This document shows, piece after piece, positions 1 to 12,100 of a stretch of DNA of 64,000 bases. Origin of the DNA: Macrotis lagotis (lineage: Eukaryota > Chordata > Mammalia > Peramelemorphia > Peramelidae); NCBI RefSeq assembly GCF_037893015.1, contig NC_133663.1, positions 225,901,199-225,965,198 of the forward strand, in the 5' to 3' direction. Both the position numbers and the translations under genes were made by a program. The notes under the pieces are model-generated. The model was not told the DNA's origin. It saw only the letters and a program-made list of their open reading frames with translations, and searched no databases. The number at the start of each line of letters is the position of its first letter. Position 1 is the first letter of the stretch.

Positions 1-57
1 AGTGTGATTATTTTTATAACTTGTACTGATAGTCATAAACCTTTCCAAAAAGATTTT

Positions 58-680
58 TTAAAGATTTCATTTATTTTGAGTTTTACAATTTTCCCCCTAA
101 TCTTACTTCCCCCCCCCAAAGAAGGCAATTTGCCAGTCTTTACATTGTTTCCATGGTATAATTTGATCCAGATTGTGAGAGAGAAATCATATCCTTAAAG
201 AAGAAACATAAAATATAAGAGATAGCAAGATCAGACAATATCAGTTTCTTTTTCTAAATTAAAAGTAATAGTCCTTGGTCTTTGTTCAAACTCCACAGTT
301 CTTTCTCTGGATACAGATGGTATTCTCCATTGCAGATAGCCCCAAATTGTCCCTGATTGTTGTGCTGATGGAATGAGAGAGTCCATCAAGGTTGATCATC
401 ACCCCCGTGTTGATGTTAGAGTGTACAATGTTTTTCTGGTTCTGCTTATCTCACTCAGATCCCTCCAGGCTTCCCTGAATTCCCATCCCTCCTTGTTTCT
501 AATAAACAATAGTGTTCCATGACATGCATATACCACAGTTTGCTAAGTCATTCCCAAATGAAGGACATTTACTTGATTTCCAGTTCTTTGGGAAAGTGAT
601 GTTTTGACCCTTTTTCATCATCTCTTTGGGGTATGCTGGATCAAAGGGTATGCACATTTTTGTTGCCCTTTGGGTGTGGT
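58..680 (-). mobile_element. 5'-truncated L1 3' end
   Basis: Minus-strand end of L1 ORF2 plus 3' UTR, closely matching the 3' part of the L1 at 47428-49827 (shared block: ccccaatcttacttccctcc, then the gatccagatt...gagagaaatcatatcctt region). It is bounded by a 13-bp target-site duplication CCAAAAAGATTTT at 45-57 and 681-693, so it is a single 5'-truncated insertion of moderate age. Confidence 0.85.
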
Positions 681-1054
681 CCAAAAAGATTTTACAAGTT
701 AAAAATTCCAATTCCAATGAATGAATCACCTTAATTTTTTTTTCCATTTTAGGGGGAATTTTTCTTTCCCTAAATTATCTTATAAAAAGATCTCTCAATG
801 CTTTCAGATTTGTGTTGTCTTTGGCTAGACTTGCTTGGTTTATACTGCTCTGATAAAATCTCTCTCTTCTCAACTTCATCATTGTAAGTTGCTATTTAGT
901 ATGATTTTAACTTCTTTATATCATGAGCAGCTGAGGTAATAGAATGCAAATTTGATGGTTCCGTTGTCAAAAATGCTAAAAATCACTGAAATAATGTCAG
1001 TTTTTTTCCTATTTTTGGTCTATTTGTATCCACATGACAATTTTATCATTACTG

Positions 1055-1530
1055 AAGCAACTAGATGCTGTAGTAGATAGAGCACTAGAGTTGGTCTCAG
1101 GAAGACATGAATTTGAATCCTGCCTTGGACACTTAGTAGCTTTGTGACTTTAGTCAAGGAAAAAAGGAAGCAAGCATTTATTAGATGCCTACTATAAGCA
1201 AGACACTATACTAAACACTTTCCTTATATTACAGCATTTAATCCTCCCAACAATCCTAAGAGATAAATGCTATTATTATACCTATTAATTGTTGAGAAAA
1301 CTAAGGCAGAAGATAAATGAGTTTCTTTCACATAATGAAGTGTCTGAGGTGGGATTTGAATTTAGATCTTCTTGAATTTATGTTCAGCACTATTTATTGT
1401 GCCATCTAGGTACCTTAAGACAGCTAAGAGAAGACACATATATTCTCTGAGCCTCGGTGTCCTCATCTGTAAAAGGAAGGCTTTGGATTCAATAGGTTCA
1501 AAAGTCTCACTTCAAGGTGTAACTTGATCC
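1055..1530 (+). repeat. tRNA-derived CORE-SINE (MIR-like) split by another SINE
   Basis: Head and core at 1055-1161 (gatagagcactagagttg ... ttagtagctttgtgacttt); the tail (gagcctcggtgtcctcatctgtaaaa) resumes after about 1420. The gap is filled by the minus-strand SINE at 1166-1416. Confidence 0.7.
1166..1416 (-). repeat. MIR-family SINE, nested
   Basis: Antisense MIR pattern: catttattagatgcctac ... tttaatcctcccaacaatcc ... gagaaaactaaggc ... tgggatttgaattt ... tgtgccatctaggtac. It lies inside the older + strand SINE. Confidence 0.75.
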
Positions 1531-1726
1531 TATAATTATCTCTAGATCTCCATTCATGGAATTATTGGTTTCGGCAAGTCTCACAACAAACTTTCTATAG
1601 ACTTGTTTTCATTTTTCCTGTTTATGAAACTTCACATAATTTTTCCCTACCTTCTGAACTGCTTCAGAAATAACTTTGTAGGAGTTTCTGATCTCCAAAT
1701 GACTCTTTATTGTGGGTTCCACTTTA

Positions 1727-1955
1727 TTGTTGCTCAGTAGTTTTCAGCTGTATCTGACTTTTCATGACCTCATTTAGGGTCTTCTTGCAAAAAATGCTAG
1801 ATTGTTTAGCCATTGTGTCCTTCTCCAACTCATTTTACAAATGACTTAATTAAAACAGAGTCAAATGAAGCATCTGAGTTTGGATTTGAAATCAGGAAAA
1901 TTAGTCTTCCTGTCTCCAGGGTTAGCATTTTATCCCTTAAGTCACCTAGCTGCCC
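1727..1955 (-). repeat. MAR1-like SINE with RTE-type tail
   Basis: Antisense MAR1 pattern: ctgacttttcatgacctcat, the tail shared with RTE/BovB; then tccttctccaactcatttta; ending tcacctagctgccc, the reverse complement of the tRNA-like head. Confidence 0.8.
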
Positions 1956-2960
1956 ACATTACATCAGTTCATTTCTTTGAAGAAATGGTAATCAATTAAG
2001 GTCAATATATTTATCTTTTCCTATTTATTACATTTTTGGCATTTCTCTCTTATTGGCATATAATAAGTAGGGGGCTATTGATATTTTCATAATAACTTCT
2101 CGTCTACTTTCCTCTGATCCAACTTCAAATCTAATTAATTGATCAGAATTTACATACAGACAACTGGTTTTATATAACTCCCACAACCAATCATTTCCTT
2201 TCTGCTAAGAAACTGCCAACTTTACTTTCTTTGGGAGGAAATATTCATGAGAGATAGGCATAAATCTTCTGAGTAGCCTACAAGTCTTTAATCTCTTTAG
2301 TTTCTCAAACCAGAGCTATATTTTCCAAAATAATTTTCCTTTTCTTCTGTGCCCTTTCTTAGCCAGTAAGCTCCTAAAATAGGAAGTATAAATTGGGTTG
2401 GAGGATCTTGTCAAGTTCTTTGTCTCAAGTTCTTTATCTCTGCCTTTTCTGTCTCTTGCAACAGAAGAATGGAGCATAATCTGGCAATTATTTTTAAGAT
2501 TTGTTTATGCTCATCAGGAACTCTGCAAATTGAGTTGACCCAGTATCCCCTGAAATGATGAGGAGAATATGTATGCTTTCCTTTCATTTAGTTGTGACTT
2601 CCATTTGCCTTCTGCCTTTGTTTACCTCAACATGATAATTCCCAATGTGTTTCAGTTCTTCCAAAAGGATGTCAGATCACTTGGGCAAAGATCTCACAGC
2701 TAGAGTACCTACACTTGAGTTAATGTTTAATAGATGATCTAAGAACTATGAGATTCTTAGTCCAAAGGAGTGAACTCTTTTCTTCTGTTCTGGCATTATT
2801 ATTGTGAGATCTGGGAAAGCTGCCCCTGCCTTTATGACTTCGGGGGGAGTCCCTACAACTCTTTGATCTTTGGGCCAGACACCACTGTAATTAAACCAAA
2901 AGTATGAGGGATATTTGGTCAGAATACTTAGTTACTCTGTGTACTAATTTTGCTACTATT

Positions 2961-3210
2961 GTTGGTTAGTCATTTCAGTTGTGTCTAATTCATGTTGACC
3001 CCAGTTGGGGTTTTCGTGGCAAAGATCCTGGAACGTTTTGCCATTGTGTCCTACAAGTCATTTTACAGCTGAGAAAATTGAGATAAGCAGGATTAAGTGA
3101 TGTGCCCAGGTCACAAACTAGTAAGTGTATGAGGCTAGATTTGGACTTAAAAAAATGAGTCTTTCTGACTCCAGGCTCACTCCTCTATACACTGCACCAC
3201 CTGACTGTTC
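2961..3210 (-). repeat. MAR1-like SINE
   Basis: Same antisense order as other MAR1 copies: gtcatttcagttgtgtct, ggggttttcgtggcaaagat, tttacagctgagaaaattgag, ending ctgcaccacctgactg. Confidence 0.8.
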
Positions 3211-3224
3211 TTTACTGTTATTAC

Positions 3225-3345
3225 CTGCATAGTTTTGGGCAAATCACTTATCCTCTCTACCCTCAGTTTCCTCATCGGTAAAATGAGAGAGCTGGACTAG
3301 TTGACTTTTGAGGTCCCTTGTAGCTTTAAATCTAAGATCTGTAAA
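3225..3345 (+). repeat. MIR SINE fragment
   Basis: MIR core and tail: gggcaaatcacttatcctct, cctcagtttcctcatcggta, then agctggactagttgac. Confidence 0.7.
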
Positions 3346-3909
3346 ATGAAAGCATTGAAGTACATAATTCCTAAATTCACATTCAACTCTTTTACAGTTT
3401 CTGCCTTTGACCTGTTCTCATCTCTTACATCCATTGTGATAAGATAATGTTTTGCTATCACTCAGTCAAAGCAAAAGTTGACTCAGAGAGTATTGAAAAG
3501 GATGAGTTGTTTCCTATAAAAAGAGCAACTCTGGGATAGTTCCTCTGCACAAATAAACCTCACAATACTATTTTAAAAAATCAGCTTTCCAAAGTAGGAT
3601 AAATGGGCAAAAAACTTACCATGGATGGGCTTATGTTGCAATGATTACTTAGAACAAAAATGCAATATATTTCTGGGCTTTTTTCAAAGCAGTTTGCAGT
3701 CTCAAACTGCAGCAATTGGTAGGTAGAAGTCAGAAAGATTGTTTTCCTTCCCCTCAACCATTTTCATTTATTTTCAATATGGTTAGTTTAATTGAATTTA
3801 GCAAGCCACACTTTTAATTGCCTTTTTGTGACACAGTATTAAGCTTTGGGGGTCATGTGTTAGGTATGCAAAGATTACAAAAGGTAACAGTATGATACTG
3901 AGAAGTTAT

Positions 3910-4015
3910 TTAGGCCTTCCTGAGCCTCAGTTTCCTCATCTGTAATTTGAGGAACTTGAACCAAACAACCCCAGGTTCTCTTCTACCTCAAGAGTATGAT
4001 TCTATGAATTTAAGA
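3910..4015 (+). repeat. MIR SINE 3' fragment
   Basis: cctgagcctcagtttcctca followed by tctgtaatttgagg and a decayed MIR tail. Confidence 0.55.
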
Positions 4016-4205
4016 GCTGGCCTCAGAGAGCTTACATTTTAGTGAATAAAAGAAAACATGATCACATAAGAGTGTAATTAATACTCATTGCCCTAGAAAG
4101 AGCAACTAGATTTAAGTCCATCCTTGTCACCAGCTATGACACTCTTTTGTCTCTCCCTACTGTACTTCTTGAAGGAAACAGCATTTTAAAATGGAAGAAT
4201 TGGGT

Positions 4206-4439
4206 TTGTTGCTGTTCAATCGAGTCTTCATGACCCCATTTAGGATTTTATTGCAAAGATACTTGAGTGTTTTGTCATTTACTCCAGCTCAGTTTACAAA
4301 TGAGGAAACTAAGGCAAAGGGGCTTAAGTGACTTTCCCAGGGTCATACAGGTAATAACTGAAGCCTGATTTGAACTCAGGAGGTGGACTCCAACTGACCC
4401 CAGGCTTGACACTCTATCCACTGTGCCATCTAGCTGCCC
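4206..4439 (-). repeat. MAR1-like SINE
   Basis: Antisense MAR1: ttgttgctgttcaatcgagt ... gaccccatttaggattttat ... gaggaaactaaggcaaag ... ending ctgtgccatctagctgcc. Confidence 0.8.
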
Positions 4440-5294
4440 AGGAATTAGATTAGAGAATCCCTAATATGCTTTTGAGTTTGAATCTTTCTAGAACAGAACA
4501 AATGTATGATAAATATAGTCTTCAGAATCACCAAATACCCAGAGCTGCCAAGACTTTTTTTTACTTTGGCTTTTGCTGCTTTTCCTTTCTTAATGTCTAT
4601 TTTAAAAAACATCATGAACAATCTTCTCTTTTTAATATTCTACAGTGGTTAGAGGCTGTGTGGAAAAACATTGTAGACTTGTAGAGTTCATTTAAAAAGA
4701 AAAAAAATCTGCCTTCTGGATTGTGCAATCAGGGTATACGGTCTTTCATTCTATTGAAGAACAATTTGAGGTTTCACTTTATTTTGATTGAGTAGTAATA
4801 GTTTGTGGACAGTAAAAACACTTAAAATAACATTACAAAGAAAACCATCAGGTCAAAAAAAAAGAGGGTGTAATTAGAGAGCCATTGTTCTAGTGTTTCT
4901 AAAGTGCAGAGGTCTGAGGCTAAAAGTACCAGATGGAAGCAAAGAGCCTTATATAAATACACCTATTCTTTATAAAAATGACTAGAGGAAATTATAGGTC
5001 CTTAGGGAGTAGTTTTATAAGTTCCAGAAATTTTAAAATTTTAATGAAATATTTAATTGCGAGCTAGTCCTGTAAGTTTTTGACTTGGGGTTGGAATTTG
5101 GATGAGTGATGATGGAAAGAATGAAATATAAGGACAGAGAAAAGGAATGGAATTTTGGTGAGGAGTCTAACTAGACTCATTTCTTGTTTCTAGCACCTGT
5201 CTCCTGCCCTTTGATTCTTTTCTACAGTACAGCCTATTCTTCTATTAATAGGAACTGAGATTTTCGTGATATGAAATAATATCTGTCTCCCTCC

Positions 5295-5625
5295 TTATCA
5301 TTCCCACTTCAGACCTCATTATCTCTTACTTGGACTGATGCTGTAGGTTTCCCTGCCCTTCTTTTTTCATCAGTGTTGTCAGATTACTCTTCTAAAGCAG
5401 TGCTCTTCAAACATTTTTGGTTACACTCAGATCAAGTCCTACTACCTTCATGAAGGCTTTCCCAACCATGGTCTTCCATATTTATTTGCTCCCTCTGAAT
5501 TCCTTTAGCATCAATTGCCTATAAGCCACTTAAAACCCTCTAAACCACTTATTGGGTATCTAGCCATATATAGTCATTCACTATTATTTAATTGTTCTTA
5601 GTTTCTTGTCTTTCTTATGGGCATC
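5295..5625 (+). repeat. L2 LINE 3' fragment
   Basis: Decayed L2 end: tctcttacttggactgatgc, gtcagattactcttctaaag, aggctttcccaaccatgg, then cttatgggcatcttatctgc. Confidence 0.55.
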
Positions 5626-6396
5626 TTATCTGCATCCCACTTTCCTCATATGTAAAATGAAAGGTTGGACCAAAAGACACATAGGAACTTCTAAAGGGTA
5701 AGGAAAATTTCTAATACTTCCTCTGTATTCAATGCAGGTCTTGATCTGGAGGTTTGTTCCAATGAGTATCCATCTAATCATTAATAAATTGAACTGAATT
5801 GATTTAAGGTATAGCAAGTCCTAGTTGCCATAGGAGACAGAAATGGGATTTTAAACTGAAGAAGATAGGAAATGAGAGTAAATTTTGGACATGCTAAGCT
5901 TGGAAGTAATTTACAAGATTAAGAAAGCCTACCTGCTTGATAGAATTCTGAAGAGAAAATCAGGAAGTGCATGGATAGATTTTTAAAAATCTGCCAAATG
6001 GTGAACATATTGGATTACCTTGCACAAACTTTCTGTTTATTTGTCAAAAAATTCCAAACAATTTTGTAGGTCCCATCACTGAATCCCTCTTAAATCCAAT
6101 TTGATGCCTGAGTGAGGATTGTTTTACAGGATAAGAGATTCTACAGTATCATAGAGCTTTTAGAATTCCCATTCTTAAAATGCTTTAGTGGGCATTCTCT
6201 CCCTCAAACATTGGTATTAGGAGCTTTAAAGTTTTGCCCTTAATAGTATCCACAAACCCCAATTTTAAGGAATAGGGTTTTTTATTGATATTTTTTATTT
6301 TAACATAACTTATTTTTTCCCTTGAATTCCTCCTTTGCCTTTCTCAAACAGCTATCCCTTATAGCACAGAATTTTTTCCTTAAAAAGGAATAGAGA

Positions 6397-6560
6397 GGGG
6401 TGGCTAAGTGGCATAGTGGATAAAGCACTGGCCCTGGAGTCAGGAGTACCTGAGTTCAAATCCGGTCTCAGACACTTAATAATTACCTAGCCATGTGGCC
6501 TTGGGCAAGCCACTTAACCCTGTTTGCCTTGCAAAAACTTAAAAAAAAAGAAGAAAAAGA
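6397..6560 (+). repeat. WSINE1-like SINE with target-site duplication
   Basis: Typical WSINE1 order: gtggctaagtggcatagtgg, gcactggccctggagtcagg, gagttcaaatccggtctcag, acttaataattacctagcca, ccttgggcaagccacttaac, ending ccttgcaaaaac and an A-rich tail. Flanked by AAAAGGAATAGAGA at 6383-6396 and 6561-6574, a perfect duplication, so a fairly young insertion. Confidence 0.92.
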
Positions 6561-6639
6561 AAAAGGAATAGAGAAAGGAAAGGGAGAAACCCCTCCCCCA
6601 ATCAAATAATAAGTACATTTTTAAGAAAATCTAACATTA

Positions 6640-7965
6640 GTTCAGCATTCCACATCATGGACTCCCCACCTTTACAAAGGTACAGGAAGAGGCTTCTTCT
6701 ATCTGTCTCTTCTTTGGAGTCAAACTTGTTCTTTATAATTTCCCAACATCCAAATCTGAGTATTTTTGTGGTGATTACACTTTCTATATATGTTGATGAT
6801 ATAATTTTTGCATAATATTATTTTCTTGGCTTTGCTTACTTTGCATAATTCTTGGAAACCTTTCCATATTTCTCTGTACTCATTTTGTTCATTTCTTTTT
6901 TATGTAGAAAGGTTTTATTTATTCTTAGTTTTACATTTTTTCCCTCAATCTCACTTCCCTCCCCCCACCCACCCCCATAGAAGGCAGTTTGTTAGTCTTT
7001 ACATCATTCCCATAGTATGGATTTATCTAAGTTGAATGTGATGAGAGAGAATTCATATCCTTAAGGAAGAAACAAATAGTATGAGATATAGCAGAATTAC
7101 ATAATAAGACAGCATTTTTGAAAATTAAAGGTAATAGTCCTTGGTCTTTGTTCAAACTCCACAATTCTTTCTCAGGATACAGATATCATTCTCCATCACA
7201 GACACCCCAAAATTGTGCCTACTTGCTGCCCTGTTGGTATGAGCAAGTATATTAAGGTTGATCGTCACTCCCATGTTGCTGTTAGGGTGTATAATGTTCT
7301 TCTGGTTCTGCTCATCTTGCTCAGCATCGGTTCATGCAAATCCTTCCAGGCTTCTCTGAATTCCCATCTCTCCTGGTTTCTAATAAAACCATGGTGTTCC
7401 ATCACATACATATACCACAGTTTTTAAGCCATTTTCTTTGCCACCACAAACAGAGCTGCTATGAACATTTTTGTACGGGTGATGCTTTTACCCTTTTTCA
7501 TAATCTCTTCAGGGTACAGACCCAGTAGTGGTATTGCTGGATCAAAGGTAGCATCTTGTAACATGTCATTACAAATATTTGCCACGTATAGACAATTTAT
7601 GTACACCTATTTTGTTTCTAGTTCTTCACAATACAAAAAAATAGTGCCAGAAATATTTTGAATATGAATCCTTTCTTTATGTAGCATACTTAGCATTTGT
7701 GGCTAACAGTAGAATTTCTGGGTCAGAGTATAGATTTTCTCCACTCCATCTAATAATTGTTCTAATTCACCTATCCACCAACAATGCCTCAAGTATACTT
7801 CTCTTTCTCTACCACTTCTAAACATTGACTATTCCCATATTTTGTCATCATTCCCAATTCAATGAATGTGAAATGAAACTTCAAAATTTTTGATTTGTAT
7901 TTTTTGTATTTTAAATTTTAGTGATTTAAAGAATTCTTTCATATTGTTGTTACTAGTTCACAATT
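6640..7965 (-). mobile_element. Old L1 3' fragment, split
   Basis: Minus-strand old L1 sequence before (ttggctttgcttactttgca; cctttccatatttctctg) and after (cacctatccaccaacaatgc; ttcaatgaatgtgaaatga) a younger L1 insert at about 6900-7550. Boundaries are approximate. Confidence 0.55.
6900..7550 (-). mobile_element. 5'-truncated L1 3' end, nested in older L1
   Basis: Matches the L1 3' region seen at 58-680 and 47428-48120: ccaaattgtgcctacttgct, catgttgctgttagggtgta, gttctgctcatcttgctcag, cagacccagtagtggtattg. It lies within older L1 sequence. No clear target-site duplication was identified. Confidence 0.75.
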
Positions 7966-8586
7966 GTTCTTTTGATGACCAATAAACTCTCACCTTTATT
8001 ATGTCAGGCTGTTAAGGACAAAAATTCTTAAGTCTCTGCAGTTCAAGGAAGATAAGGAAAGGGTCTTAAACTCCTAGAAACTGGACTTGGAAAGTATGGT
8101 CATTAGACCCAAAATGTATGTTAACCTGCTGACCCTAATCTTTGAGCTCTGGAGAAACAAGAGAATTAAGTAAGCTATTTAAGAATGGAGAGAAAGAGCA
8201 TTTTCATTTATTCATAAATTTTTGCTATATGTGATGCACTGTAGAAAGCAATAAGGATTTAAATATAAGAACTAAAGAGTGTCAGCCCATGAAGAATTTG
8301 TTTAAAAAGTGAAAGACTACTTTAAAGGAGAGTAATAGCCAGGGAAGCTTATAATAGCTTGGAAAGTCTCAGGAATGGTGAATGGAATATTAGGACAAGT
8401 CCACTGATACACTATAGCCAGAGGCAATGACAAATTTTATTTGAATATAGTTCAGAGTGAGAGATAAAAAAGGAGTCAGCTGGACAGGGTTAAAGATGAG
8501 GATATACAGTCCCAATGGATTCATAGCCATAGTCTCTGATGGTATGGTTTGGAAGCAGCAGCAGCAGCAGCAACAACAGGGATAAT

Positions 8587-8739
8587 TTTTTTTTAATTTT
8601 TATTATTTAAGACAATGGGGTTAAGTGACTTCCAAGGTCCCACAGCTTGGCAATTATTAGGTGTCTGAGGACATATTTGAACTCAGGTCCTCCTGACTTC
8701 AGGACTAGTGCTCTATCCACTGCACCACCTAGCTGCCCC
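8587..8739 (-). repeat. WSINE1-like SINE with target-site duplication
   Basis: Antisense WSINE1: gacaatggggttaagtgact ... ggcaattattaggtgtctga ... ttgaactcaggtcctcctga ... tccactgcaccacctagctg. Flanked by AACAACAGGGATAAT (8572-8586) and AACAACATGGATAAT (8740-8754). It sits about 230 bp before ACE2 exon 2. Confidence 0.9.
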
Positions 8740-8973
8740 AACAACATGGATAATAACTAAGGATAAAGAGTAGGAATTTGATCCCAGAGAGTTCGTAGAT
8801 AAACCATAGCTTTGAGTTTTGACCCTGAACAAAGAAGAGAATTAAGTCTTTTGGGGAAAAAATTAGATTCTCCTCAAGAAGCATTCTCTCCCAGGGGCTT
8901 GCCTTTACTACATCCCTCATTCACATCTGTTGAAGCAGTTCAATGATTCTGACTTCCTCTTTTTGCGTTACAG

Positions 8974-9132
8974 AATGAAGCAGCAGCCAGGTGGTCTGAA
9001 TTTTATAATCTCCAATCCAATGCTTCCAGAAAATTTTCACTAAATGAAATTTCAGATCCCCAGATCAAACTTCAACTTAAGTCTCTCCAACAGAAAGGAG
9101 CTGCGGTGTTATCAGCTGAGAAGAATGCACGG
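8974..9132 (+). CDS. ACE2: ACE2 coding exon 2 (human residues ~63-115)
   Basis: 159 bp, phase 0 at both ends, acceptor ttacag and donor gtaagt. It encodes [12 protein letters not shown]... through ...LSAEKNAR, matching the human segment that starts NNAGDKW. Human glycan sites N90 (NLT) and N103 (NGS) are replaced by DPQ and KGA, while a new N-A-S sequon appears at the position of human T78 (9019-9027). Tyr83 of human is Phe here. Confidence 0.96.
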
Positions 9133-12100
9133 GTAAGTTGGCTAAATCTAATGTGCTGGTCACTAGATGTTTAGTCATTTTTCAATAGTTTCTATTCTTT
9201 GTGACCTTTTTTTGGCAAAGATACTAGTGTTTTTTGCCATTTCCATCTCCAGTTCATTTTACAGATTAGGAAAGTTAAGTGAGTGTCCCAGGCTCACACA
9301 ACTAATAGGTGATTGAAGCTGGATTTGAACCCAAATCTTCTTGACCCCAGGTCCACCACACTATCCACTTCACCATTTAGCTGCCCTAAAGCTAAAATGC
9401 TACTTGGTGGGAAATAGAGGGAGGTAGCATGCAATATAAGAGGTAGGAATTTTCTTAACCTTTTAGAAAATGAAACTGATCTACAAATATCTTACTGATT
9501 TTCAAGGGAATTTTGTGTATGAGTTTGCTTTCCAAGGTCCAGGATGCTCTGAAAGGTGGATTTAATTCAGAAGAAGACCCCATTGCCCTGGTGCTGTGGA
9601 AAAAACACTGGGCTAGAAGTCTATAGGGGTGGTTCTCCTCAGATAACTCACCTAACCTCAGTTTTTAAAAGAGACTCATAATACCTGCTCTACCTCCCTC
9701 AGCTAGGTTATTGTAATACCAAGAAAAGATAACAAAATGTGAGCTGTGGTTGTTATTATTATTATTGTTGTTATTATTTGGCAGCATCAAATACTTTCAT
9801 TTTTCAGACAGACCTATAAAGAAACTGAATCCCTAATTATTCTTCTTTTTGCCATAAAGTTTTTATTCTCTTCCTGAAATGATCTGACCAAATTTCTTCT
9901 TTATTCTAAGCACAAGGTTTCTTAATCTGCTATATGTCATAGAATCTTTTGAAAGTCTTGTGAAGACTATGAACTTAAAATAATCTTTTTTAAATGCATA
10001 AAATTAAATATATACATTTCAAAGAAAGTCAATTATATTGAAATGCTGGGTCAGTAACTCTATCATTAGGTTGACATCTATTTTTCTCTCTTTTTAGACA
10101 GATATCTATATCTGTATCACCTCTACCTATCTCAGTTTCTACAGATAGCAATCTACAGAGATTGAGATAGCTACAAAGATAGAATCTCTACATATAATTT
10201 ATATATTTATCTCTACACATAGCACATTTTTATATATTATGTCATGATATAGATAAATATACATTATAAATTCTTAAATACATGAAGATATCTAGATGTT
10301 GCTATCATCCATCTTCCTGATATTTCTAAATAGCTGTCATCTATTTATTTGTCTCTGTCTGTTTCCTTCTATCTCTCTTTTTCCCTCTCCTTTTTATCTG
10401 TCTGTCACCTATAGGGGTATCTATAATCTACCTAGTTATATAAAAACAGTTCACAGATGCTGGGTTAAGAATCCCAGCTCTAGTTCCGGGGGTGGAGCCA
10501 AGATGGCAACAGAAGAGTCTTTCCTAGGTGTTTTCTCCATTATATTTCAAAAATCTTAAAATTATGACTCTAACTAAATTTTTGAGAGACAGAACCCACA
10601 GAAATATCCAGTGAGGCAATTCTCCAGCCCAAGGTAACCTGGAAAATAATGGAAAGGGTCTGCCCCACAGGGTTAGAGGGGCAGCTTTCCAGAGTGAAGA
10701 AGCTTCAGCCTCACAGGGGCCTGGGATCCTTGGCTCATGCCAGTGGGGGCAGTTTCCTGACCTACATCCCATGGAGCACTGGGTACAAATTGGAGGACCA
10801 GTGGAGGGGACCTCTGCCAGAGTGATCTTGAGAAGCCCAGACTCTCAGGGTGGTTGCAGCATTCATCAGGTCAGCTCAGCATCAGTGGCCTTGGCAGCCC
10901 AGATCCAGGAAACAGAAGGAGGCATGGAGTCAACAAGCAGGACCCCCCAGGCAACTGAGCTTTGCATACTCAGCCCACTGAAGGTAGGGGAGTGGAAAGA
11001 GACTTCATAGAGCTGTCCTCTGTACCAAGAACAGGACTCTGGGGCTCTGACCACATTCAGAACCTGATTGCAATCTAGCCCCACCCCCCATAGAACAGCC
11101 CCCCCCACCAGCTCAGCCCTGTAGCAGAGGGGTACGATTGTGGTCATTCACAGACCAGGAGGGAAGTCAAAGCTTCACACACTGAGATCCTTGGTGGGGG
11201 GGGTGCCCCAATAATACTTAAAAAGTCAGGAAGAATCCCCAAACCAGGCACAGGCTGGAGAAATGAATAAACAGAGAAAAAAGAAAAACATCATTGAGAA
11301 ATATATTGTTTATGATCCCAAGAAGGATTAAAATACTCAATCTGAAGATAAGGAAGTACAAGCTCTTGCATCTGAAGACTTCAAGAAAAAAACGGAAATT
11401 GGGCTCAGGCTATGACAAAGCTCAAAAAAGATTTTGAAAATCAAGTAAGGGAGATAGAAGAAAAATTGGGAAAAGAAATGAGAGAGATGCAGGAAAAACA
11501 TGAAAATGAAGTCAGCAGCTTAGTCAAGGTGATCCAAAGAAATGCTGAAGAAAATAACATTTAAAAACCAGCATAAGTCAAATGTATAAAACAGTTCAAA
11601 AGGTTATTGAGGAGAAGAATACTTTAAAAAGCAGAATCGGCCAGATGGGAAAAAAAAGAGATAAGAAAGCTCTCTGAGGAAAACAAATCCTTTAGATATA
11701 GAATGGACCTAAAGGAAGCTGTTGACTTTACAAGAAGTCAAGACACAATACTTTAACACCAAAAGAATGAAAAATTAGAAGAAAATGTGAAACATCTCAT
11801 TGGCAAAACAACTAATCTGGAAAACAAATTCAGGAAAGATAATTTAAAAATTATTGGGATACCTGAAAGTCATGATCAGGAAAATAGCTTTGACTTCATT
11901 TTAAAAGAATTTCTACAGGAAAATTGCCCAGATATCCTAGAAGTAGAGGGCAAAATAGAAATGGAGGGAATCCACCGATCTCACCTGGAAAGAGATCCAA
12001 AAAAAAAAACTAACCCCCAGGAATATTATAGCCAAGTTCCAAAACACCCAAGTCAATGAGAAAATATTACAAGTAGCCAGAAGGGCACAATTCAAGTATC

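Larger units (their letters stand above)
1..8973 (+). other. ACE2: ACE2 intron 1 (part): no exon seen
   Basis: I looked for the first coding exon (signal peptide, QSTIEEQAK-like start, NTNITEEN-like end) and found nothing matching on the + strand. The stretch holds L1 ends, L2 and SINEs listed separately. The parts 694-1054, 1960-2960, 4440-5290, 5630-6380 and 7970-8580 show no recognisable gene; they are unique or too old to classify. Confidence 0.7.

Noticed and set aside
1-8973. Search for ACE2 signal-peptide exon
   Set aside because: No segment combined a start codon, hydrophobic leader, an STIEEQAK-like start and a phase-0 donor; the exon is most likely upstream of the window.
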